Positions 44,235 through 53,843 are shown, counted from the first letter of the stretch. The stretch is 64,000 nt of DNA from Bifidobacterium longum subsp. infantis ATCC 15697 = JCM 1222 = DSM 20088 (GCF_000269965.1 NC_017219.1:1736001-1800000), one strand, 5' to 3'. The notes: generated by a model from the letters alone, not told the origin. Numbers and translations: made by a program.

Positions 44235-45674
44235 TCACTCGGCCAGCTGCGTGGTGGCGGGCGCGGCCAGGGCGGGGCGGGAGCGGCGGAACCGGCCGGC
44301 GGCCAGACCGATACAGATGAACATCACGCCGAACAGTGCGACCAATCCCAGCGAGCCGGCCCAGCCGGCGACGCTTATGCCGGTTTCCTCCGCCGTGCCG
44401 GAGCCGAGCGCGTTGTCGATCGCGGTGCAATACCACCAGCCGGGCAGGAACTTGGCTATGGTCACCATCACGCCGGGCATCATGTCAACCGGCAACGCAA
44501 CTCCCGACGTGAACATGATGAGCAGGCCGAAGATATTGGCGAATCCGTTGGCAGCCGCCTCCGAAAACCCGAATTCGCTGAGCATGAATCCACAGGCGAC
44601 GGTCATCAGCGCATATACGCAGGTTGCGCAGAACGTCATCAGCACTCCTTCGGCGCTCAATGTCAACGGATCAAGTCCTGCCGCGACCATCAGACCGACA
44701 GCCAGCACCAGATAACCGACGCATACGACGAGCGCGAATCCGCTGAGCGTCAGCAACCGCTGGAGTCCCATCGACGACATGCGTTGTGGGGATGCGGTGA
44801 GACGACGGCGAACTTCCCCGGTGGTGAATGTGCCCAGAATCATTGATCCGCAGACGGTCATCGCCAAAAACAGCGGATGCAGCGCGGTTTTCATGGTGTT
44901 GCCGAATCCGCTGGCCGCCATGTCCGAAGCACTTTCCGCGTCCGCGCTTGCCGTGTCGATCACAGCGACCTTATGGTTCGCGTCCATGTCACTCGCCGAT
45001 GCGGCAGCCGCTTTCGATGCCTCGAACAGATCGCCGACGCTGGGTTTCTCAATCTGACCGGCCGGCAGCCTATCAAGCATGTCCTGATTCGAGAATTCAC
45101 CAAACCCGCCCATGCCATCTTCAGACGAATCACCCGCAGTGTCTCCAATGTCGATGCCGGCCATAGCTGCGAGCGCCGCACTATCGACCGTCGTATGCGA
45201 GCCAATCAGTGCCGTACGCGTGAGTGAAAGGAACCCGATGACGTTCATCCGGGCCATCGAGCCTGCGCCGGACGTATAGCTGGTGACCGTGTCCACGCTT
45301 GGTGGATTCTCGCCTGTCGCCGCGGCATCAATGAAATCGTCGGCGAAACCATCGGGGATGATGACGATCAGATCCACCCAGTTCGAGGCGACGGCTTGTT
45401 GCAGAGTTTCACTAGCATCGTCAACGTTCACCAGTTCGCTGGAATCCGACAGGTATGTGCGCATCGATGACGCGATGCCGCCCCTGTCCGAGTCTCGATC
45501 GATGACGGCGACACGCATTTTGGCCGGCTCGAATGCCGCGGCTGCGGAATCGGATGTGCCAGACAGCATCGACCAGCTGATAGACAGCATCATGATGCCC
45601 ACGAACACGAGGTAAATCAACAGGTAGGCCCTGTGCGAGAACAGTACACGCAATGTGGCTTTACAGGTGTTCAT
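44235..45674 (-). CDS. ABC-2 type permease, large form
   Basis: The 479-residue protein has one N-terminal helix, a large external domain (about residues 40-260) and six C-terminal helices, as in YhgE/ABC-2 permeases. It overlaps the next upstream permease by 14 bases and together they would make the membrane part of an exporter with the ATPase at 47016. The substrate is unknown. A Met/Ala/Ser-rich external segment (about residues 205-250) is of low complexity. Confidence 0.85.
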   Translation of the reverse strand: MNTCKATLRVLFSHRAYLLIYLVFVGIMMLSISWSMLSGTSDSAAAAFEPAKMRVAVIDRDSDRGGIASSMRTYLSDSSELVNVDDASETLQQAVASNWVDLIVIIPDGFADDFIDAAATGENPPSVDTVTSYTSGAGSMARMNVIGFLSLTRTALIGSHTTVDSAALAAMAGIDIGDTAGDSSEDGMGGFGEFSNQDMLDRLPAGQIEKPSVGDLFEASKAAAASASDMDANHKVAVIDTASADAESASDMAASGFGNTMKTALHPLFLAMTVCGSMILGTFTTGEVRRRLTASPQRMSSMGLQRLLTLSGFALVVCVGYLVLAVGLMVAAGLDPLTLSAEGVLMTFCATCVYALMTVACGFMLSEFGFSEAAANGFANIFGLLIMFTSGVALPVDMMPGVMVTIAKFLPGWWYCTAIDNALGSGTAEETGISVAGWAGSLGLVALFGVMFICIGLAAGRFRRSRPALAAPATTQLAE

Positions 45675-46899
45675 AGCGTTGCCTCCTCAGCATTGCGATG
45701 CCAGCCAAGAGGAATACCGCGCTCATCGCCAGCAAAATGGCACAAGTGGTGATGAACGGCTGGTAGCTGTCGTAGTACAAAATGTCGTAAAACAGGTTCG
45801 TCACCTGTTGCGCGGGGTTGATGGTGCCGAGGATGGGCGCGTTGCGTGCTATCCAGTCACTGATCTGCATGGCGAAGCCGCCGTACAGTCCGGTGAACAG
45901 CGACAATATGCAGGCGATTCCGCTCGACAAACCGTATTTCGTGTCGTAGGAAAGCTTCGGTACCGCGCCGAGCAGGGTGCCTGCTGAGCTGGTCATGAAC
46001 GAGGCGATGATGACCGCGAAAATCGCTGCCGGTTCGCGTCCGCCGAGCGAGACGTTGCAGGCGAGCCGGATATAGGCCAATGCGATGGACAGGGCGACCG
46101 ACGAGCACAGCCAGCAGGAGAGGAAGCCCGCGACGAGCTGTTTGGCCCGGCTCAGCGGCGCTACGGTCCGCCGTATGCCCAGCGCGGACAGGTTCGCCTG
46201 TGCGGCGGCGACTGTGCTGATGGAGTATCCCATGGCCATCATGCAGGACATGGCCAGCAGCGCGTAATAGTATCGGGCGATCGCGTCAGGCTGGAAATGC
46301 GTGAGCGTCGTCTCATGGGTCATGTCGACGTTCTGCCCGACGCTGTTCCAGAAGTTCCGGCTGAGCGCGGCCTGTGGATTGTCGGCGATGGTCTGCCGGG
46401 TGACGGCGTCGGTGCGGTTGTACAGGTCGATGACGCCGCGCAGGGCCGCGAGGCTAATGTCCAGTCCGCTGTTTTGCGTGGAGTCTTTGGCTGTGACGGC
46501 GGTTTCCCGGCTCACGGTCATCGCCAATCGGCCGTTATTGTCGGCGGTCAGATAGCCGTTGGCAGTGCCGTCGGCGAGCCGTTGTTCGGCCTCCTTCACG
46601 GTGCCGACTGTGGTGATGGTCAGCAGCTTTTGGTCGATTCCGGCGTAGGTCGTGTCGTCTGAGGCCGATTCCGTTTCCCCGGCCAGCGCGTCTACGAAGG
46701 TGCGGGCACCGTCCGCCTGCTGCCAACGGGTGTCTTCGATGACGGCCATCGGCACCGGCTTGAGTTCATATGCTTCGGCCAGCCCGCCGAACAGTCCGTT
46801 GAACATGGTCGCCAGCACGATCGGGAACACGGTCATCCAGAACAACGCCAACCGGTTGCGCAAGTTCGCTTTCAATGCGACCAGAAATGTGGTCCACAT
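45661..46899 (-). CDS. ABC-2 type permease
   Basis: The 412-residue protein begins with an ABC-2 helix (MTVFPIVLATMFNGLFGGL), an external domain, and then five or six helices at the C-terminus. It is homologous in plan to the following permease gene, with which it overlaps. It probably forms a heterodimer in an exporter. The gap of 116 bases to the upstream ATPase gene is filled with palindromes (46913-47004), so expression may be uncoupled there. Confidence 0.85.
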   Translation of the reverse strand: MWTTFLVALKANLRNRLALFWMTVFPIVLATMFNGLFGGLAEAYELKPVPMAVIEDTRWQQADGARTFVDALAGETESASDDTTYAGIDQKLLTITTVGTVKEAEQRLADGTANGYLTADNNGRLAMTVSRETAVTAKDSTQNSGLDISLAALRGVIDLYNRTDAVTRQTIADNPQAALSRNFWNSVGQNVDMTHETTLTHFQPDAIARYYYALLAMSCMMAMGYSISTVAAAQANLSALGIRRTVAPLSRAKQLVAGFLSCWLCSSVALSIALAYIRLACNVSLGGREPAAIFAVIIASFMTSSAGTLLGAVPKLSYDTKYGLSSGIACILSLFTGLYGGFAMQISDWIARNAPILGTINPAQQVTNLFYDILYYDSYQPFITTCAILLAMSAVFLLAGIAMLRRQRYEHL

Positions 46900-46912
46900 G
46901 ATGTCTCCTTAC

Positions 46913-47004
46913 CTGCTCCCGCTGACGGGAGCTGTCGGCGAAGCCGACTGAGGGTGGTTGTTGCAAGGCCACCCCCACTCGCTTCGCGGGAGCCCCGCTA
47001 GCGG
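46913..47004. repeat. Cluster of intergenic palindromes in the ABC-2 operon
   Basis: GCTCCCGC-TGA-CGGGAGC at 46913-46930, GTCGGC-GAA-GCCGAC at 46933-46947, and CCCCGCTAGCGGGG at 46990-47003 lie in one 100-base gap. They belong to the same general class as 33953-33970 and 17050-17149. Confidence 0.65.
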
Positions 47005-47015
47005 GGGCAAGATTG

Positions 47016-47999
47016 TTAGTCCCTTAGCGCCTTGCCGGTGAGTTCCAGGAATACGTCATTGAGGGTGGGCGGGCGACTGGTCAGGTGGCCGATGTTGGCG
47101 CCGGAGCGTTTCACCGCGTCGAGCACGTCGGTCAGGTTGTGTTCGCCGCGCCGGCATCGCACGTCGAGTTCCTTGCCGTCGTAGGTGGCTTCGATTACGC
47201 ACGGCAGCGCACGGACCTCAGCCATCGCCGAATCCGCCAGATCGAGCGTTTCGATGGTGATGCGCTCGCCCGTGTCGATCATGTTCTTGAGCTCGTCGGC
47301 GGTTCCGAGCGCCAGGTGCCGGCCGTGGTCCATGATGAGGATGCGGTCGCAGATCTGCTCGACCTCCTCCATGTAGTGGCTGGTGTAGATCACCGTGGCG
47401 CCGGCCTGGTTGAGCCGCTGGATGCCTTCCAGAATCGAATTGCGGCTTTGCGGGTCGACGGCGACCGTGGGTTCGTCGAAGAAGATCAGGTCAGGCTTGT
47501 GCGCGATGCCGCAGGCGATGTTCAGGCGTCGCAGCAGACCGCCGGACAGTTTGCCGGGCCGGAACTTGCGGAAGTCCTGGAGACCGACGAATTCGATGGC
47601 CTCCTCGACCAGCGGCGCACGGTCAGTTTTCTTCGGCACGTACAGCGAGCAGAAGTAGTCGATGTTTTCGGTGACGGTCAGTTCGTTGAACACGGCCACA
47701 TTCTGCGGCACGATGCCGATACGGCGCTTCAGCGCGTATGAGGTCGGCGTCATCGGCTGGCCGAATACGCGAATCGTGCCCGAATCGTAGGTGAGCAATG
47801 CGAGGATGCAGTTGATCGCAGTGGTTTTGCCGGACCCGTTCGGCCCAAGCAGGCCGAAAATCTCGCCCTGGTTCACGTCAAGGTCAAAGTAGTCGAGCGC
47901 CACCATGTCGCCGTAGCGTTTGACCAGTTGGCTGACGTGCACGGCCAGAGCCGGGTTGGTTGTCGAGTCGTGTTCGGAAGCTCTGTTGTCGGTTGCCAT
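47016..47999 (-). CDS. ABC transporter ATPase (DrrA/CcmA-like)
   Basis: The 327-residue ATPase has Walker A GPNGSGKTT, signature LSGGLLRRL, Walker B LIFFDEPTVAVD and the switch His in TSHYMEE. The C-terminal extension fits the DrrA/antibiotic-export group. The ATG at 47999 follows AGGGAGTGGCT. It is the first gene of the exporter operon and is read away from the histidine kinase gene. The two-component pair next to it probably controls it. Confidence 0.92.
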   Translation of the reverse strand: MATDNRASEHDSTTNPALAVHVSQLVKRYGDMVALDYFDLDVNQGEIFGLLGPNGSGKTTAINCILALLTYDSGTIRVFGQPMTPTSYALKRRIGIVPQNVAVFNELTVTENIDYFCSLYVPKKTDRAPLVEEAIEFVGLQDFRKFRPGKLSGGLLRRLNIACGIAHKPDLIFFDEPTVAVDPQSRNSILEGIQRLNQAGATVIYTSHYMEEVEQICDRILIMDHGRHLALGTADELKNMIDTGERITIETLDLADSAMAEVRALPCVIEATYDGKELDVRCRRGEHNLTDVLDAVKRSGANIGHLTSRPPTLNDVFLELTGKALRD

Positions 48000-48384
48000 A
48001 GCCACTCCCTTCCTTGGTGATTCCATCATCCCAAGAAGGGGCCGGACGCCGCCACAAGCAAACGTCACGACTTGGCCGTACAGGCGTGACATTTGTCATT
48101 ACGGCCCTTCGGCGTCGGTCTGCATGGCCTTGTACACCTTATCGACCGGCATCAGGCTGATCTCGTCCATCGCATAGTTGGACGCCCTGTGGCTTTGCGC
48201 AATCATCGGTATCATCCCTTTACGGTTGTGTCGACAACATCCGACGCTTGTGCCTCATCTATTCGGGAAGTGTAGACCCGTTGTCTTGGACCGTCATGCG
48301 AATAATTCCGCACGCCCGTCAAGTTCGTTGTGTTCCGCACACCGCTAGACTGGTGGTGGAAGAGCGTCGAGCCGGGGAGGTGCC
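48000..48384. other. 385-base gap between exporter and histidine kinase
   Basis: The stretch holds the ABC-2 operon promoter region, a short minus-strand ORF (48099-48215, described separately) and the promoter region of the kinase gene. Apart from these no gene or strong hairpin is seen. Confidence 0.6.
48099..48215 (-). pseudogene. 38-codon ORF resembling a P-type ATPase N-terminus
   Basis: The ORF ends MDEISLMPVDKVYKAMQTDAEGP, similar to the first helix of P-type cation ATPases (VYKAL-x-TD-xxGLS). It stops after 38 residues, and AAAGGG stands before the ATG. It may be the stump of a lost transporter or a short peptide. Confidence 0.35.
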
Positions 48385-49740
48385 ATGCGCGTGTTGGCCG
48401 AGAAGGGCTTGCTGCTCGTGCTGGGCCTGGCTTTGGCCTGGCTTGTCGGGGTGCGGCTCGATGGCGTGTTCATCGCCGGCCTGCTGTTGGCCGTTTCCGT
48501 CGCCGGATTGGTGGAATGGCTGCGCCCCGCTGCACAATGGTCTTGGGTATTGTGCGCGGCGTTTCTCGCCATCGCCGTGGCGGTGCCTTCATGGTGTGCG
48601 TTCATGCCGCTCATCGCCTACGATACTGCACAGCTGCCGGCCCTTGCCTCGGCCGGAGCCCGAACTGGGGCACGGACTGCGGCAAGCGGCCGCTCCCCCA
48701 GTGTCTCGCGGACCGCGGCCTCTCGCCGTTCCCTTGCCGATGCAATACGTTCGGCCCCGCGGTTTTCGGTCGCCGCGCGCTGGATATGGGTGTTGCCGCC
48801 AATCGCGCTCTGGTTCGCCCGTGGCACCGACCGTCTCCAGACGCTGGTGATGACGATGGTCGCCCTGCTTGGATTCGTTCTGGGCCGGGCCCGCGCCTCC
48901 TCGGACGAGGCGCGGCGCGCGTTGCTGCACGCGCAGGACAGGGCGCGCGAATCCTCGCGGGCCACTCGTTCGCGCATCGCTGACATCGATGAGGAACGCG
49001 CCCAGTCGATTCGCATGGCGACCCTCGGCGAGCGCACGCGTATCGCCCGGGAGATCCACGACAATGTGGGCCATCTGCTGACCCGCGCGATCATGCAGGC
49101 GCAGGCCGGCAGGACGGTGGCCGAGGCGACGAACGATACGGTCGCCGCGCAAGGGTTCGCCACGTTGGGTGCGACGTTGGATGATGCGATGACGATGGTG
49201 CGCCGTTCGGTGCATGATCTTGAGGATGACGGCACTGATTTCGCCGCGCAGATCGATGATGCCGTCACGTCGTTCGACGGCATCTCCCCCGGTTTCGCCG
49301 TGACGCTGGCCAACGATATCGCCAAGGCGCCCGCGCCGGTCTCGCGCTGTTTCACGACCGTGATTCGCGAGGCATTGTCGAACGTGGTGCATCATAGTGC
49401 GGCGCACGAGGCGAGCGTAACGTTGCGCGGCTTCCCCGCGTTCTGGCAGTTGGTCATTCAGGATCCGGGGCCGGCCGTGTCCGAGTCCGATGGGTCCCGG
49501 ACGGCCGCTGCCCGCCCGCGTGCGATGCGTGCCACGCGCGTCGGCTCGCGACTCGCCGCCGACAGTGTTGCCGATATGTGCGGTTCGGCCGATGAGCTGA
49601 TGCGCGGCATGGGTTTGGCGGATATCGAATCGCGCGTACGCGCCCTTGGCGGCACTGCGGTTTGCGGGCCGTATGAGGGCGGCTGGCGTGTGTTCGTATC
49701 CGTGCCGAAGAAGCGTTGGACCATGGAATCGAGGGATTGA
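48385..49740 (+). CDS. Sensor histidine kinase (NarL-type, HisKA_3)
   Basis: The 451-residue protein has four or so membrane helices near the N-terminus. A dimerisation/phosphoacceptor helix RTRIAREIHDNVGHLL follows, with H225, then a C-terminal ATPase domain (N-box IREALSNVVHHS). Such kinases pair with LuxR-type regulators. GGGGAGG precedes the ATG at 48385. A weak G-box is seen near MGLADIESRVRALGG. It is translationally coupled to the regulator and lies divergent from the ABC exporter. Confidence 0.9.
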   Translation: MRVLAEKGLLLVLGLALAWLVGVRLDGVFIAGLLLAVSVAGLVEWLRPAAQWSWVLCAAFLAIAVAVPSWCAFMPLIAYDTAQLPALASAGARTGARTAASGRSPSVSRTAASRRSLADAIRSAPRFSVAARWIWVLPPIALWFARGTDRLQTLVMTMVALLGFVLGRARASSDEARRALLHAQDRARESSRATRSRIADIDEERAQSIRMATLGERTRIAREIHDNVGHLLTRAIMQAQAGRTVAEATNDTVAAQGFATLGATLDDAMTMVRRSVHDLEDDGTDFAAQIDDAVTSFDGISPGFAVTLANDIAKAPAPVSRCFTTVIREALSNVVHHSAAHEASVTLRGFPAFWQLVIQDPGPAVSESDGSRTAAARPRAMRATRVGSRLAADSVADMCGSADELMRGMGLADIESRVRALGGTAVCGPYEGGWRVFVSVPKKRWTMESRD

Positions 49741-50393
49741 TGAGAATCGCAATCGTGGATGATGATCCGATCGTCTGCCAGTCGTTGGAGACGATTCTGA
49801 CGGCCACCGGCACGGCCGAGGTGCTATGGACGGCAAATGACGGCGATACCGCCGTGCGCCGTTATTTCGAGACGCCGGCGAGCCGACCGGACGTGCTGCT
49901 GATCGATATTCAGATGCCCGGCACCAGCGGTTTGGATGCCGCGCGCGATATTCTGGCCACGGACCCGGCCGCGCGCATACTGTTCCTGACCACGTTTGCG
50001 GACCAGTCGTATATCGCGCAGGCGATGGGGCTTGGCGCCAAGGGCTATCTCATCAAACAGGATGTGGCGGCGGTCGGGCCTGCGCTGCAGGCGGTGATGG
50101 CAGGTCAGGTGGTGCTCGGCGCGGAAGTGCTCGGCAAGCTCACCGAACGGACTCCGGATCCTGCCGATTCCGACGATTCCGGAGATACCGCCGATTCCAT
50201 CGAAGGCCTGCTTGGCGAGCGTGAGCGTGAGATCACCGCGCTGGTCGCCGAGGGCCTCGATAACCGCGACATCGCCGCCAGACTGTTCCTGAGCGAAGGC
50301 ACGGTCCGCAATCGCATCAGCGCGATACTGGACAAGCTCGGTCTGACCAATCGCACCCAACTCGCCATCCTCTGGCTCAACGCCCATCGGTGA
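49740..50393 (+). CDS. NarL/LuxR-type response regulator
   Basis: The 217-residue protein has an N-terminal receiver domain with acidic pocket DDD at 7-9 and phosphoacceptor D56 in LLIDIQMPGTSG. A short linker with Ser/Asp repeats (about 139-152) follows, then a LuxR-type HTH (LVAEGLDNRDIAARLFLSEGTVRNR). Its start overlaps the kinase stop as TGATG. It likely regulates the divergent ABC exporter genes. Other start codons upstream are in the kinase reading frame overlap and are rejected. Confidence 0.93.
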   Translation: MRIAIVDDDPIVCQSLETILTATGTAEVLWTANDGDTAVRRYFETPASRPDVLLIDIQMPGTSGLDAARDILATDPAARILFLTTFADQSYIAQAMGLGAKGYLIKQDVAAVGPALQAVMAGQVVLGAEVLGKLTERTPDPADSDDSGDTADSIEGLLGEREREITALVAEGLDNRDIAARLFLSEGTVRNRISAILDKLGLTNRTQLAILWLNAHR

Positions 50394-50555
50394 GGGGCCT
50401 TTGGTCGAGTAGGTCTCTCCCTCCGTCATCGCTTCGCGATGCCACCTCGAACGCGATTCAGGACAGCTTGCAGCTGACCTCTTATTCGCTCGTTCTCACT
50501 CACCCTCGCCTAAAAACACCTCCGGCGTTTTCTTCACGGCTCGGCTCATCAGAGG

Positions 50556-50577
50556 GAGGTTGTGAAAAACCAACCTC
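50556..50577 (-). terminator. Hairpin at the end of the DUF47 gene
   Basis: GAGGTTG pairs with CAACCTC around TGAAAAAC and overlaps the DUF47 stop codon. The neighbouring CTCATCAGAGGGAGG is another copy of the dispersed palindrome half. Confidence 0.5.
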
Positions 50578-51199
50578 AGCTGTTTTTCATGACGATACTG
50601 TCGATGGTGTTGGCCACGCGCTCGCAGTCGTCGGAGCACTGTTCGAGGTGACGGTACACGTCATGCCAGGCGAACACCTGCAGCGGATCGGTGCAGGTGG
50701 TGTGCAGCGTGCGCATCGACTCGATGAACAGGTGGTCGGCGTCCGTTTCGATCGTGTTGATGGCGAACACCAGTTCGCGCAACGTCTTGGAATGCCGGAA
50801 TCGCGGCAGTTCGTTGACCAGCTCGCAGATGCTTTCCGTGGCGCGCACCACCATATCCGACATCTGGACCGCATCGTCGCGCATGTCGGTCACATTGTCG
50901 TAGTACATGCGGTTGAGTACGCCTTCGATGCTGTCGGTCACATCGTCGAGCACGTGGCCAAGCTCGTCGATGTCCTCGCGGTCGAACGGCGTGATGAACG
51001 CGGTCACCAGTTCGTCCATCATGTCGTGGCGCACCTCGTCCGCCGACTTCTCAATCGCGTGCATGCTGTCCATGCGTTCGCGCAGCTGGTCCGGATTGAA
51101 GTCGTGCATGACCTCGGACAGCAGCTTCGCGGCCTGGCATGCGTAGTCCGCGCTGCGGCGGAATCCGTCGAAGTAGAACACGTCTTTTTGTCTCGCCAT
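50576..51199 (-). CDS. DUF47 phosphate transport accessory protein (PhoU-like fold)
   Basis: The 207-residue all-helical protein belongs to the DUF47/YkaA group, which sits beside PiT phosphate permeases. It includes HDVYRHLEQCSDDCERVANTIDSIVMK at the end and the E/D-rich LVTAFITPFDREDIDEL motif typical of this group. The start MARQKDVFYFDGF gives the normal length. It follows the permease gene by 17 bases. It probably modulates phosphate uptake. Confidence 0.93.
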   Translation of the reverse strand: MARQKDVFYFDGFRRSADYACQAAKLLSEVMHDFNPDQLRERMDSMHAIEKSADEVRHDMMDELVTAFITPFDREDIDELGHVLDDVTDSIEGVLNRMYYDNVTDMRDDAVQMSDMVVRATESICELVNELPRFRHSKTLRELVFAINTIETDADHLFIESMRTLHTTCTDPLQVFAWHDVYRHLEQCSDDCERVANTIDSIVMKNS

Positions 51200-51216
51200 G
51201 ATGGGTGGATTCCTTT

Positions 51217-52269
51217 CTAGAACACGACCATGAACAGTTTGGCCATTACGAAGCTGATGAGACCGCAACCGGGGAAGGTGAACACCCAGGTGAGCATCAT
51301 GTCGCGCACCACGCCGAAGTTGATGGCGGAGAGGCGGCGTACCGCGCCCACGCCCATGATGGCGCTGGTCTTGGTGTGCGTTGTGGAGACGGGGATGCCG
51401 AGCACGGTCATGACGAGCAGGCACAGCGCGCTTGACAGATCGGCCGAGAAGCCTTGGTATTTCTCGAGTTTCACCATGTCCTGGCCCACGGATTTGATGA
51501 TGCGTTCACCGCCGACGGACGTGCCTACGCCCATGATGGTGCTGCACAGAATCATGAGCCAGACCGGAATCATCACACCGGTCACGCTGGGTTGGCCGTT
51601 GCAGAACGCCATGCCGAGGAACAGCACGCCGATGAACTTCTGGCCGTCCTGCGCGCCATGCATGAAGCTCATGGCCGCCGCGCCCACGATCTGCGCGTAG
51701 GTGAAGAACCCGTTGGTGCGGCGGCGGTCCATGCCAGCGCAAATCAGGGTCACGGCCTTGCATACCAACCAGCCGACGGCGAAGCCGAACAGGAGGCTTG
51801 CGACCAGACCGTAGAGCACCTTGACCCATTCGCCCATGTTGATGCCGCCGATGCCGCCTTGGATGGCGATGGCCGCTCCGGACAGGCCGGCGATCAGGCT
51901 GTGGCTTTCGGAGGTGGGTATGCCGAGCAGCGAGGCGCCCACGCTGTATACGACGATGGAGAACAGCGCCGCGCATAGGGCGATGAGCGCTGCGTTCGTG
52001 TCGCCGCCGAAATCGACCATGTTGCTGATGGTGGAGGCCACGGAAGCGTTGAGCTGCGTCATGATGAAGACGCCGAGGAAGTTGAAGATGGCCGCCATGA
52101 TGACGGCGGAGCGTACGCGCATGCATCGCGTGGTCACGCAGGTGGCGATGGCGTTGGGTGCGTCGGTCCAGCCGTTGACGAAGATGACTCCCAGCGTCAG
52201 CAACGTTGTGACGGTCAGAGCCGGGTTGGAAAGCACTTGTTGGAGGAAATGCGCCAGTGAGACGTCCAA
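51217..52269 (-). CDS. PiT-family inorganic phosphate transporter
   Basis: The 350-residue protein has about ten helices and two copies of the PiT signature: GVIFVNGWTDAPNAIATCVTTRC near the start and VSTTHTKTSAIMGVGAVRR near the end. Such proteins take up phosphate (as metal-phosphate) with protons. The only plausible start in this frame is a TTG at 52269, preceded by AGAAGGTG about ten bases upstream. No ATG lies close to it, so a slightly different start cannot be excluded. It forms an operon with the DUF47 gene. Confidence 0.92.
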   Translation of the reverse strand: MDVSLAHFLQQVLSNPALTVTTLLTLGVIFVNGWTDAPNAIATCVTTRCMRVRSAVIMAAIFNFLGVFIMTQLNASVASTISNMVDFGGDTNAALIALCAALFSIVVYSVGASLLGIPTSESHSLIAGLSGAAIAIQGGIGGINMGEWVKVLYGLVASLLFGFAVGWLVCKAVTLICAGMDRRRTNGFFTYAQIVGAAAMSFMHGAQDGQKFIGVLFLGMAFCNGQPSVTGVMIPVWLMILCSTIMGVGTSVGGERIIKSVGQDMVKLEKYQGFSADLSSALCLLVMTVLGIPVSTTHTKTSAIMGVGAVRRLSAINFGVVRDMMLTWVFTFPGCGLISFVMAKLFMVVF

Positions 52270-52520
52270 GGGGAATCAACACCTTCTTCTTCGGGGGCGG
52301 AAGCCGTCACACTGATTGTAACGGAAGAATGGCTACGTAGTTCCCATGGCGCGCGGGTTTTATGGTGTTGTTATGTTGCGCGCCGCGCATCCTTTCGTGA
52401 AAACAGAGCGGGACAGTCGTATGCTTCGATTCGGCGCCTGCATCGACAACTCTCGTCATCTACCGAGGATTCGGTCATGCGTGTGCGAAAATGGACACGG
52501 TGTCAATCAGGAGGTGCACA

Positions 52521-53816
52521 GTGGTTGTAAGCACGGATTCGAGCCGCACAATGCCCGATTGGGTGAAGTACGGGGTGTTCTGGCACGTGTATCCGCTGGG
52601 CTTCTGCGGTGCCGATATCAGGCCCGCCGGCCCGCGCCAGTTCCATGGCCGCGGCCTTGACGCGATGATCCCTTGGCTGGAGTACGTGCGCGATCTAGGC
52701 GCGTCCGGCCTGCTGCTGGGTCCGGTGTTCGAGTCGGCGACGCATGGATACGACACGCTTGACCATATGCACATCGATGTGCGATTGGGCGGGGATGCCG
52801 CGTTCGACCAGCTGATTGCGGCCTGCCGGGACATGGGATTGCAGGTGGTGCTGGATGGCGTGTTCAATCATGTGAGCCGCGATCATCCGGCCGTCCGGGC
52901 GGCGCTTGACGAGACCACCGGACGCTTGAATCCGGCCGACAACCCGTGGCATGGTCTGGTCCGCGCGCATGTCGGCGATAATGACGAACCCGCTTTGGAT
53001 GTGTTCGAGGGGCACGGGGATCTGGTGGCGCTGGACCATTCGGCTGACGAGACCGTTGACTATGTGGTCCATGTGATGAGCCATTGGCTGGATCGCGGAG
53101 CCGCCGGCTGGCGCCTCGACGCCGCGTATGCCGTGCCGAGCCCGTTCTGGGCGCGCGTGTTGCCGCAGGTCAAAGCCGCACACCCGTATTCGTGGATTTT
53201 CGGTGAGGTGATCCATGGCGATTACCCGCGCATCATCGAGGAATCCACGATGGATTCGATCACGCAATACGAGCTATGGAAGTCGATCCAGCATGCGCTG
53301 GAGACGGAGAACTTCTTCGAGCTGGATTGGAATCTCAAGCGGCACAACGCGTTCCTGAATTCCTTCGTGCCGCAGACGTTCATCGGCAACCATGACGTGA
53401 CGCGTATCGCATCGCAGATTGGCCCGGCCAAGGCGGCGTTGGCATTGGCGGTGCTCATGACGGTCGGCGGCGTGCCAAGCATCTATTACGGCGACGAGCA
53501 GGGCTATGTGGGCGTCAAGCAGGAGCGTTTCGGCGGCGATGACGACGTACGTCCGAAGTTCCCCGACTCCCCTGCCGAACTGTCCACGCTGGGAGAGCCG
53601 ACATACCGACTGCACCAGGCGCTGATCGCGCTGCGCCGTCGCAACCCATGGCTGATGGATGCGCGTACCGAGGCCGTGAAGCTGGAAAACAAGCACTTCG
53701 TCTATCGTTCGACGAGCGCCGACGCCCAGCATTCCCTGACCGTGGACCTCAACATCGAGCAATCCCCCACTTTCACCATCCGCAACGCCGACGGCAGTAC
53801 AGCGTATCAATACTGA
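52521..53816 (+). CDS. GH13 alpha-amylase-family glycosidase
   Basis: The 431-residue protein has the (beta/alpha)8 catalytic core: VLDGVFNHVSRDHPA (region I), GWRLDAAY with the nucleophile D200, IFGEVIHGD with the acid/base E229, and FIGNHDVTRI with D292. Region V and domain B look short. No signal peptide is visible, so it is probably intracellular and acts on imported maltodextrin or related oligosaccharides. The GTG at 52521 has AGGAGG at a good distance and replaces the ATG at 52491. The subfamily is not determined. Confidence 0.9.
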   Translation: MVVSTDSSRTMPDWVKYGVFWHVYPLGFCGADIRPAGPRQFHGRGLDAMIPWLEYVRDLGASGLLLGPVFESATHGYDTLDHMHIDVRLGGDAAFDQLIAACRDMGLQVVLDGVFNHVSRDHPAVRAALDETTGRLNPADNPWHGLVRAHVGDNDEPALDVFEGHGDLVALDHSADETVDYVVHVMSHWLDRGAAGWRLDAAYAVPSPFWARVLPQVKAAHPYSWIFGEVIHGDYPRIIEESTMDSITQYELWKSIQHALETENFFELDWNLKRHNAFLNSFVPQTFIGNHDVTRIASQIGPAKAALALAVLMTVGGVPSIYYGDEQGYVGVKQERFGGDDDVRPKFPDSPAELSTLGEPTYRLHQALIALRRRNPWLMDARTEAVKLENKHFVYRSTSADAQHSLTVDLNIEQSPTFTIRNADGSTAYQY

Positions 53817-53838
53817 GCTACCTCATCAGAGGGAGCTC
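53815..53838. repeat. Intergenic palindrome (GAGCTACCTC/GAGGGAGCTC)
   Basis: Ten-base arms with one mismatch close over ATCA, directly at the end of the glycosidase gene (whose TGA at 53814-53816 it overlaps). It is a further copy of the 4722-4743 palindrome. Confidence 0.7.
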
Positions 53839-53843
53839 ATCAT

